From the NCBI GenBank assembly GCA_001804565.1, contig MHAC01000084.1, forward strand, positions 1 to 34,748: DNA of 34,748 nt, written 5' to 3'. Below, piece after piece: positions 15,739 through 21,760 of the stretch. Origin of the DNA: Ignavibacteria bacterium GWF2_33_9. Lineage in GTDB: Bacteria > Bacteroidota > Ignavibacteria > Kapaibacteriales > UBA2268. Under the pieces are notes generated by a model. That model worked only from the letters and a program-made list of their open reading frames with translations. It was not told the DNA's origin and ran no database searches. Position 1 is the first letter of the stretch. Every line of letters starts with the position of its first letter. The position numbers and the translations under genes are program-made.

Positions 15739-18264
15739 TTATTTGAATTTGTACAGTGGTACATAATCTTCTATATATTTTGGGATTAAAGAGCGCCAGT
15801 TCTCACCAACAGCTCTATAATCTCTCATATTGAATGCCGGATTTACATTAAATTCATTATACTTCTGACTTTCAATAATTTCCTTAACTTTTGTATCTGT
15901 AATATATGCCTTAAAAAAATACTTCAAAGCTCTAATATCGTCCTTTTCAGTTGGTTTATAATCAGAAATGAATTTATCGAATTCCTCCTCAAGCAATTCA
16001 TCTTTCGTTTTGAAGTAAGGAATATGACCTAAAATTTTCTCGATTATTTCCCTCATCGAAATTGGACGGTCAACTTCGGCAGATTTTCTTAATTTTTCGA
16101 GAGTATAATATTCTTCGGGTTTATTCAAAATATTATCGGCAATATATTTTAAAACAGCTTCCCAATTACCTTCCTGAACATTTACTTTAATAAATTCATC
16201 ATCTTTGATTTTATCATGGAAATTCCCAAAAAACATTCGGTCAATCTTCATCCCTTCAAAACCAATATGTTTTTCTCTTAGAGTTTCAATAGCATCATTT
16301 TCAGATGTTTCATAAATATCAATTGGCGGAGGAGGCGGAGGAGGTGGAATTAATTTTTCACCTTTAACAGGTAATTTAAGGATTTCATCATAATCAAATT
16401 TTTCTTCGAAATACTCGCAGTTTGCAAAGAAATCGAAAAGTTTGAAAGTTAGCTTTTCCTCGTTTTTAAAATCTTCTTTCAACCGAACATCAATAATTTG
16501 CTGAGAAAAGTTGTGTTTGCGAGTACCACGACCTTTAATCTGAATGAAATCAGTTGGAGAGAATATTGGTCTCATCATACATAAATTCAGTATATCAGGG
16601 CAATCATATCCTGTGGTCATCATTCCAACTGTAACGCATACACGTGCTTTCGAGGTCAAATACATCGGGTTGAAATTACTTCTTCCACCCAAATTATTAT
16701 TTGTAAAATTAATTGTCATTTGCTGTGCATCCTGCACATTAGAAGTAACTTGCATAGCAAAATCAGAATTGTACTTTCCCGGGAAATATTGGTCAGCAAT
16801 AACATTCAACATTTGAGTAATTTTAGAGGCATGGTGTTGACTAACAGTAAATATAATCGTTTTACCAATTTCTCCGGTTATTGGGTCACAAAGAGCATTG
16901 TCAATAAAAGTTTTGCAGAAAACTATATTTGTTCTTTCAGAAAAGAATTTACGTTCAAAATCACGATGGAAAAATGAAGTTTCCTCCTCATTTCCATCAT
17001 CACTTTCTTCAATTACTGCATAACCTTCGTCCGAAAGCAACTGAGTAGTAATTTCAGTACGAGCATCAACAACAGTCGGATTCCTGAGAAATCCATCTTT
17101 AACTCCGTCCAGTAAAGAATAGCGATAAGTAGGTTCACCTGATTCGCAACCGAAAGTACGATATGTATCTAACAACATTCTTCGTTCATATTCTCTTGGA
17201 TCTTTACCTTGAGTTTTTGAATCAAATTTCTTAAGGTAATCTTTAGGTGTTGCTGTTAGTCCTAATTTGTAACCGACAAAATATTCGAATACTGCTCTGG
17301 CATTTCCTCCAATTGACCTATGGGCTTCGTCAGAAATCACTAAATCAAAATCTGTGGGAGAAAACAACTTCATAAATTTATTGTTGAATAAGAGTGATTG
17401 AACAGTCGTTACAACGATTTCAGCTTTTCTCCAATCATCACGATTATCTTTGTAAATAACTGATTTATAATCATTTTTCAGATATTCAATAAATGCCTTA
17501 TTAGCTTGGTCTTCCAGTTCCAATCTATCCACCAAGAAAAGTATTCTGTGAGCATTACCTGTTCTGAGGAATAATTTAATTACTACTGCGGCTGTTAAAG
17601 TTTTACCTGTGCCGGTAGCCATTTCGAAAAGAAATCTTTCTTGACCGTTTACAACTGCATTTTGAATCGCTTTTACAGCATTCAATTGGTAAAACCTCAT
17701 CATACGAACTTTAGTCCGCATGAAAAAACTGTTCCGAGTTGCTTCATTCTGATATTCAGGGTCAGAAGCATAACTTGGGAATTGAGTCAATGCAATATAA
17801 TCTTCTCCAATTGGCTCATTTATTAATCTTTCCTTATCGGGTAATAATTTCTTGTAACCAGCTACTGAATCAGGTTTAGGAAAAGTTGTAATTATATGTG
17901 GATTTCCTCTTTCCAAATCCCAGAAATAATGAATGTTCCCATTTGATAATATCACAAATCTGCAATTTTGAGAATTAGCATAATTGCGAGCTTGTTCCTT
18001 TCCGATTAAAGGGTTTTTGTCTTCTGCCTTAGCCTCTAAAACAATTAGTGGATGCTGATTGTCATCAAGGAGTAAGAAATCAATAAAACCGGACTTGGCT
18101 TTCTCGAAATCTTCGCCAAGTTCATTAATAAGCTGCTGAGTAATTTTTGTATTATTTTCGAATTTAACATTTGCCTTGCAGAATTGATTGTCAAGCAATC
18201 TCCATCCGGCATCTTCGAGGAGTTTGTTAATTTTAATTCTTGCTTTTGCTTCTTTTTCAGCCAT
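15739..18264 (-). CDS. hsdR: Type I restriction enzyme R subunit (HsdR), endonuclease and DNA translocase
   Basis: The 841-residue protein has the order expected for HsdR. An N-terminal nuclease core (FIDF at 60-63, then VLEAK at 75-79) supplies the D...ExK active site. A superfamily 2 motor follows: ATGTGKT (216-222), SDEAH (311-315), GLTATP (335-340) and GRGTRKH (578-584). A run of eight prolines (640-647) precedes the C-terminal helical domain that docks on HsdM. With HsdM-HsdS it would translocate unmodified DNA and cut it at a distance. I chose the ATG at 18264 because MAEKEAKARIKINKLLEDAG is the usual family start; the longer frame needs a TTG. It is the first large gene of the minus-strand series, separated from hsdMS by four accessory genes. 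Confidence 0.95.
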   Translation of the reverse strand: MAEKEAKARIKINKLLEDAGWRLLDNQFCKANVKFENNTKITQQLINELGEDFEKAKSGFIDFLLLDDNQHPLIVLEAKAEDKNPLIGKEQARNYANSQNCRFVILSNGNIHYFWDLERGNPHIITTFPKPDSVAGYKKLLPDKERLINEPIGEDYIALTQFPSYASDPEYQNEATRNSFFMRTKVRMMRFYQLNAVKAIQNAVVNGQERFLFEMATGTGKTLTAAVVIKLFLRTGNAHRILFLVDRLELEDQANKAFIEYLKNDYKSVIYKDNRDDWRKAEIVVTTVQSLLFNNKFMKLFSPTDFDLVISDEAHRSIGGNARAVFEYFVGYKLGLTATPKDYLKKFDSKTQGKDPREYERRMLLDTYRTFGCESGEPTYRYSLLDGVKDGFLRNPTVVDARTEITTQLLSDEGYAVIEESDDGNEEETSFFHRDFERKFFSERTNIVFCKTFIDNALCDPITGEIGKTIIFTVSQHHASKITQMLNVIADQYFPGKYNSDFAMQVTSNVQDAQQMTINFTNNNLGGRSNFNPMYLTSKARVCVTVGMMTTGYDCPDILNLCMMRPIFSPTDFIQIKGRGTRKHNFSQQIIDVRLKEDFKNEEKLTFKLFDFFANCEYFEEKFDYDEILKLPVKGEKLIPPPPPPPPIDIYETSENDAIETLREKHIGFEGMKIDRMFFGNFHDKIKDDEFIKVNVQEGNWEAVLKYIADNILNKPEEYYTLEKLRKSAEVDRPISMREIIEKILGHIPYFKTKDELLEEEFDKFISDYKPTEKDDIRALKYFFKAYITDTKVKEIIESQKYNEFNVNPAFNMRDYRAVGENWRSLIPKYIEDYVPLYKFK

Positions 18265-18349
18265 AATACTAAACTTTAATAGGAAAGAAGAGAAATCACT
18301 ATAATGAAATTGCAAATTACGAAAAAGAAATCAATATTTTCTATATAAT

Positions 18350-18387
18350 TTAGGGGCTTGAGCCAAAGAGCGTGCTCGAACCCCTAA
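18350..18387. repeat. Imperfect 13-bp inverted repeat between the DUF4177-like gene and hsdR
   Basis: TTAGGGGCTTGAG (18350-18362) pairs with 18375-18387 with two mismatches around a 12-base loop. It lies just after the stop of the small upstream gene and about 85 bases before the hsdR start. It could be a terminator for the small gene or an attenuator for hsdR. There is no T-run. Confidence 0.5.
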
Positions 18388-18401
18388 TTCCCAACTTTGT
18401 C

Positions 18402-18590
18402 TCAATTCGATTTTTCAAAAATTAGAATATTTTGAATTTTCTTGAAAATCAAACCTCGAACAAGTGTTATTGAAGATTTTAACTCCCAACCTTCTTTGGA
18501 AGAGTTCTCCAAAACCTGCATGAGGAAAAATTGATTCATTTTACCAGTAAAGAATGTTGTATTAATAATCTCTGTTTTGTACGATTTCAT
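18402..18590 (-). CDS. Small DUF4177-like protein
   Basis: The 62-residue protein follows the pattern of DUF4177 proteins, small single-domain alpha/beta proteins: a strand (YKTEIINT), a helix ending in SSKEGWELKSS, then two strands (FKKIQNILIFEK). The function of the family is unknown. It is the first gene of the island next to the tRNA end, where an integrase or excisionase gene would usually sit, but it resembles neither. Confidence 0.6.
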   Translation of the reverse strand: MKSYKTEIINTTFFTGKMNQFFLMQVLENSSKEGWELKSSITLVRGLIFKKIQNILIFEKSN

Positions 18591-18885
18591 ACCAGACCTC
18601 CTTTAGTCTAAAAAACTACAAAATTAAGAATCGTTGAGACCGGAGAGGACGGTGATAGGAAAAAGTGAAAAAAATAAATGCAAAAAATCAATATTATGCA
18701 TAAAACACCCCATACCAAAACCTATGCTTAATGCAAAAATGCCCGTTATACTGCATTTATTAAGGTAGGAGCTGGAGAGTGGGGGTAGGAGGGGGAGTTG
18801 GGTCGTTTTACAATGGAAACTCGTAATACGTGCGTAAATATTAGTAGAATATAAGAATTATGTAATATTATGTTAAGGGTTGTAA
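18591..18885. other. Non-coding stretch at the tRNA end of the island
   Basis: I find no gene in these roughly 300 bases. A purine-rich, G-tract segment stands out at 18763-18804 in otherwise AT-rich DNA. TGCAAAAA occurs twice (near 18679 and 18733) with other ATGCA-like words. Short repeats beside an attachment core can be recombinase arm sites, but that is speculative here. Confidence 0.4.
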
Positions 18886-18924
18886 AATGGTGTAAAGGCA
18901 GTATGGCGGTCCCGACAGGATTCG
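18886..18924. repeat. Right direct repeat of the island, within tRNA-Arg 3' end
   Basis: Identical over 39 bases to 3161-3199. It contains the last 21 bases of the tRNA-Arg gene and 18 bases beyond its CCA. Integration here keeps the tRNA functional because the element supplies or preserves the identical 3' end. Confidence 0.85.
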
Positions 18925-18980
18925 AACCTGTGGCCCCAAGTTTAGGAAACTTGTGCTCTATCCTACTGAGCTACGGAACC
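18904..18980 (-). tRNA. tRNA-Arg(CCT)
   Basis: The minus strand folds into a full cloverleaf of 77 bases including an encoded CCA. The acceptor GGTTCCG pairs with CGGGACC (one G-U), and the D stem GCTC pairs with GAGC. The anticodon stem CAAGT/ACTTG holds loop TTCCTAA with anticodon CCT. The T arm contains GGTTCGAATCC and the discriminator is G. It reads AGG arginine codons. Its 3' end is the attachment-type repeat of the island. Three degenerate relatives of it lie directly on its 5' side. Confidence 0.97.
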
Positions 18981-19238
18981 AAAAAAAAGAACCTGTGACC
19001 CTCCCGATAGGAATCGGGATGCTCTATCCTATCGGCGAATCCGAGAATCGGATCAGAGCTACGGAACCAAAAAAAGAACCAATGACCCTCCCGATAGGAA
19101 TCGGGATGCTCTATCCTATCGAAGAATCCGAGAATCGGATCAGAGCTACGGAACCAAAAAAAAGAACCAATGACCCTCCCGATAGGAATCGGGATGCTCT
19201 ATCCTATCGAAGAATCCGAGAATCGGATCTGAGCTACG
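18981..19238 (-). repeat. Tandem array of three remodelled tRNA-Arg-like units
   Basis: Three units lie head to tail: 18981-19068, 19069-19155 and 19156-19238. On the minus strand each begins with the tRNA-Arg 5' end (GGTTCCGTAGCTC; the outermost lacks the first five bases). Each then has an added hairpin with stem ATCCGA/TCGGAT, then AGGATAGAGCA as in the tRNA D arm. A CCCGAT-TCCT-ATCGGG hairpin sits in place of the anticodon arm, followed by the start of the T arm (GGTTC) and a run of seven or eight T. The 3' T arm and acceptor strand are absent, so none can be a normal tRNA. The array fills the gap between the DUF494-like gene and the real tRNA and would be transcribed with them. Confidence 0.85.
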
Positions 19239-19244
19239 TATATT

Positions 19245-19712
19245 TTAGTGAATCTTTTCGTCTCTGCGCAGGGTAAGGCGTAAACCGGTATCTACGTCAA
19301 ATATTTCTTCACTGCCAATCATATTATTGACAATGTTTCGCAAATCTGATTGATTCACATTTTTACCAAAATAAATGATTATTCTTTCAATTAATTCGTT
19401 CAAATCGTTTTGGTCAATTATCCCAATTGCCTGCAGTAAAAGAATGTCCTTAAATGCTTCTTTTGAAAATAGATTTTTTTCATCTTTGTTTAATATTCTG
19501 GTAGAAGCGTCAATGTTCTTTTTCTTTCTTTTAAAAGCTTGAGGATTCTTCTCCAACAATACATTCAAAGCATAAGAGATTTCAGTTTTAGTATAACCCA
19601 ATCCCTCTAATCTTTTAGTATTAATTTTAAGCAGACTTTTTTTATTCAAAATCTCAGAAGCTATTTCGAGTAAAATGTCTACTGTTCTATCTATTTTATT
19701 CCTGTGAACCAT
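19245..19712 (-). CDS. smg: DUF494 / Smg-like family protein
   Basis: The 155-residue helical protein resembles the DUF494/Smg family. It has an N-terminal helix with DRTVDILLEIASEIL, LEGLGYTKTEISYALNVLLE, and a C-terminal GLRLTLRRDEKIH. The family is widespread in bacteria and of uncertain function; in proteobacteria smg sits beside dprA. Here it follows ybeY by a few bases. I used the ATG at 19712, since the longer frame starts with TTG. Family assignment is moderate. Confidence 0.65.
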   Translation of the reverse strand: MVHRNKIDRTVDILLEIASEILNKKSLLKINTKRLEGLGYTKTEISYALNVLLEKNPQAFKRKKKNIDASTRILNKDEKNLFSKEAFKDILLLQAIGIIDQNDLNELIERIIIYFGKNVNQSDLRNIVNNMIGSEEIFDVDTGLRLTLRRDEKIH

Positions 19713-19723
19713 ACTTTTCAAAA

Positions 19724-20140
19724 TTAGTAATTTCTGGAATTAATATAAAAGTTTTCCAATTTGTGCATCTCATCTCTCTTTTCCTTAGTATCATCATCAA
19801 ATCCTACAATATGTAATGTACCATGAGCTACAAGACGTAAGAGTTCATTTGTTAGTGATACTTTGTATCCTCGTGCATTTTCTTCAGCTTTTTCGATGCT
19901 GATATATACTTCGCTTTCCAGTGGGTCATCTTCAAGTCTGAAACTTATCACATCTGTATAATAATTATGGTTCAAAAATTCTTTATTGATTTTTTTTAAA
20001 TCCTCATTATTCAGAATAATAATATTTATTGATGCATTCGAAAAATTATTATCTACGAAAATTTTATTTGCAATATATTGAATTTTTTTTCTGGGAACAG
20101 GTTTGAAGTTAGTTTCGTTGAAGATATTTATCTGATTCAT
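19724..20140 (-). CDS. ybeY: Endoribonuclease YbeY (16S rRNA maturation)
   Basis: The 138-residue protein has the YbeY core: LNHNYYTDVISFRLEDDP (about 55-72), and the metal-binding HGTLHIVGFDDDT near residue 111. In E. coli the metal ligands are H-x3-H-x5-H; here the third is Asp, which also seems common in Bacteroidota YbeY. The enzyme acts in 16S rRNA 3'-end maturation and ribosome quality control. The ATG overlaps the stop of the upstream unknown gene (ATGA), and a DUF494-like gene follows closely, so the three form an operon. Confidence 0.93.
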   Translation of the reverse strand: MNQINIFNETNFKPVPRKKIQYIANKIFVDNNFSNASINIIILNNEDLKKINKEFLNHNYYTDVISFRLEDDPLESEVYISIEKAEENARGYKVSLTNELLRLVAHGTLHIVGFDDDTKEKRDEMHKLENFYINSRNY

Positions 20141-20562
20141 AACTTATTAATCCATGAAAGTTGAACAGCAGCAAGTATTTCATTAGCATTCAGTTCAGTA
20201 ATGTCTAAATCAAGTAATTCTTTTTTGACATTCGAAAAAATTGAGCAGCGTGACTGCTTGCTAATAATTGCACAGGAAATTGTTGAACCTTCATCTACCC
20301 AAAAAATGATTTCGTCAGATTCTACGAATTGATAATCTGTGCAATTATGTAATTCAAAAAATCCCTGATTTGTTTGGACATTAATCAAAATTGCATCAGC
20401 TTTATCTGATGCAGAATTTTGAGTAGAAATATTCAACACAATATAGTCTTTGAACTTTGGATTAACAATATTCCAAATGTAAGAGGAATCATAAACTTCG
20501 GCATCTACGCCGAAAAATTTGTTCAATTCTGTAAGAAAAAGTTGTTTACTTAGTATTTTCAT
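20137..20562 (-). CDS. Unknown protein upstream of ybeY
   Basis: I do not recognise this 141-residue protein. It has no signal peptide or membrane helix. The middle is beta-rich with alternating hydrophobics (YIVLNIS, ADAILINVQ, DEIIFWVDEG), and the C terminus is helical (LNANEILAAVQLSWINKL). I chose the ATG at 20562; the longer frame needs a TTG. It is first in the operon with ybeY and the DUF494-like gene and overlaps ybeY by four bases. Confidence 0.7.
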   Translation of the reverse strand: MKILSKQLFLTELNKFFGVDAEVYDSSYIWNIVNPKFKDYIVLNISTQNSASDKADAILINVQTNQGFFELHNCTDYQFVESDEIIFWVDEGSTISCAIISKQSRCSIFSNVKKELLDLDITELNANEILAAVQLSWINKL

Positions 20563-20659
20563 TAATTGCAAAAGAAATAATTATTACAAAAATAGTTAAT
20601 AATTTTTGAAGTAAACTTCAAAAGGTATAAAATATTTTTCCACAATTAATGATAACGAA

Positions 20660-21409
20660 TTAAATTGCTCCGTCCTGTTTGAGAACAACCCAAAATGTAC
20701 GGAAGAAAATCATCAAATCTTGTTTGAACGAAAAGTTTTGAATATAGTCAAAATCCCATTCAATCATGGAGAAAACAGATTGGTTCTGAGCACGTGCTTT
20801 CACCTGCCAAAGTCCTGTGATACCGGGTTTCACTAATCCACGAGCTTCCTGAATATCAGGAAAATCTTTCAAAAGAAACGGTATGAGGGGACGAGGACCG
20901 ATAATGCTCATTTCACCTTTCAGGACATTGAAAAGTTGTGGTAATTCATCAATACTAGTTTTACGTAAAAATTTACCAAGTTTAGTAATACGGGGGTCTT
21001 TTTGGTCTTTGTAAACAATTCCATCGTCTGCCAAATCTTGTACAAGTTTAGCAAAAAGACTTTTATCGTCTGGCTGTTTCATTGTTTGGAACTTGAATAT
21101 GTTGAATGTAGTGTTATTTGCACCAAGTCTATTCTGACGAAAAAAGGGAGATTGTTTGTCGATTATTAATATTAATATTGATGTAAGTATTAGCAACGGT
21201 GAAGTAAGAATTAATGCAAAGGATGCAAAAAAGAAGTCGAAAAGTATTTTTGATAAATAGTAATAAGAACTCTTGGCTGCTATCAAAGAGTCGATCGATT
21301 GGTATACCACATTAGATATATTAAAGCTTTCTTGGAACTTATTACGAGTTTCTGTGGTGAAACTAGTAATTTCAGCCAGATCGGATTCTAAAAGATTGTA
21401 ATTTTCCAT
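20660..21409 (-). CDS. Bacterial sugar transferase (undecaprenyl-phosphate sugar-1-phosphate transferase type)
   Basis: The 249-residue protein has one hydrophobic segment (about 55-85, [20 protein letters not shown]), then the bacterial sugar transferase core: [34 protein letters not shown], then [18 protein letters not shown] and a C-terminal DFDYIQN. These enzymes move a sugar phosphate from a nucleotide sugar to undecaprenyl phosphate, the first step of capsule, exopolysaccharide or glycan assembly. It is a short form without the polytopic N-terminal region of WbaP/WcaJ. No other glycan genes are adjacent. A promoter candidate lies about 80 bases upstream. Confidence 0.93.
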   Translation of the reverse strand: MENYNLLESDLAEITSFTTETRNKFQESFNISNVVYQSIDSLIAAKSSYYYLSKILFDFFFASFALILTSPLLILTSILILIIDKQSPFFRQNRLGANNTTFNIFKFQTMKQPDDKSLFAKLVQDLADDGIVYKDQKDPRITKLGKFLRKTSIDELPQLFNVLKGEMSIIGPRPLIPFLLKDFPDIQEARGLVKPGITGLWQVKARAQNQSVFSMIEWDFDYIQNFSFKQDLMIFFRTFWVVLKQDGAI

Positions 21410-21489
21410 CTTGTAACCCCAATATTGTTTACTAATGTGTAAACTTAATCGATATTGCTCCTTTTTTAGTTTTGCAAAAATATATTTTT

Positions 21490-21519
21490 CAAATTTACAA
21501 AAAAAACTTACTAGAACAA
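21490..21519 (-). promoter_or_regulatory. Candidate promoter for the sugar transferase gene
   Basis: On the minus strand TTG (21517-21519) and TAAATTTG (21490-21497) are 19 bases apart, fitting the Bacteroidota TTTG/TAnnTTTG pattern. The start codon follows after about 80 bases. The divergent intergenic region 21410-21760 holds this and the promoter below, and I see nothing else in it. Confidence 0.45.
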
Positions 21520-21703
21520 CACATTAAACTTGATTTTGTACCATTTTTTTGAAAAAAAAATTTCAATATTTTCACGCCTCTCTTGTAAGTGATTGCAATA
21601 CATCGTGATACGAGGAAATTTTCTTTTTAGTGAAACTTAAATAATTATAGAAAAATGAAAAAAATTCATTTTTCTTTTTTATTGAAATAATAAACTAAAT
21701 AAA

Positions 21704-21734
21704 TTGACAAATTAAATTTTTTTACATAATTTTG
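21704..21734 (+). promoter_or_regulatory. Candidate promoter for the large T9SS protein gene
   Basis: TTGACA (21704-21709) and TAATTTTG (21727-21734), 20 bases between TTG and the -7 box, fit the Bacteroidota consensus. The ATG is 26 bases further on. Confidence 0.5.
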
Positions 21735-21760
21735 TGTTAATCAAATAAGAGCAACGTTGT

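Larger units (their letters stand above)
3161..18924. mobile_element. Defence-type genomic island integrated at tRNA-Arg(CCT), no integrase visible
   Basis: The region is bounded by exact 39-bp direct repeats, one of them the 3' end of the intact tRNA-Arg. The element lies on the 3' side of the tRNA, the geometry produced by tyrosine recombinases that use tRNA genes as attB. All genes called inside are on the minus strand and most belong to defence or toxin families: type I restriction-modification, AbiE, two HEPN proteins, Fic, AlbA_2 and a DUF1016 domain. I see no integrase, relaxase, transposase or phage structural gene inside. The element is therefore either decayed, mobilised in trans, or moved by an enzyme I do not recognise. 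Repeats and cargo are seen directly; past mobility is inferred. Confidence 0.72.

Noticed and set aside
18265-18315. A longer HsdR N terminus
   Set aside because: It depends on a TTG, and the usual HsdR start pattern begins at the ATG at 18264.
3200-18885. A hidden integrase, relaxase or transposase in the island
   Set aside because: I looked through every long frame on both strands. None shows the tyrosine or serine recombinase, relaxase or DDE motifs.
18981-19238. A CRISPR array
   Set aside because: The units are contiguous copies with no unique spacers and are clearly related to the adjacent tRNA. No cas genes are present.
18953-19276. A plus-strand open frame of 107 codons with repeated peptide units
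   Set aside because: It runs through the tRNA and the tRNA-like repeats, and its repetition is explained by the DNA units.
19724-20140. The Asp in place of the third His in YbeY as a sign of lost function
   Set aside because: From memory, Bacteroidota YbeY proteins commonly have Asp at this place, so it looks like a lineage feature rather than decay.
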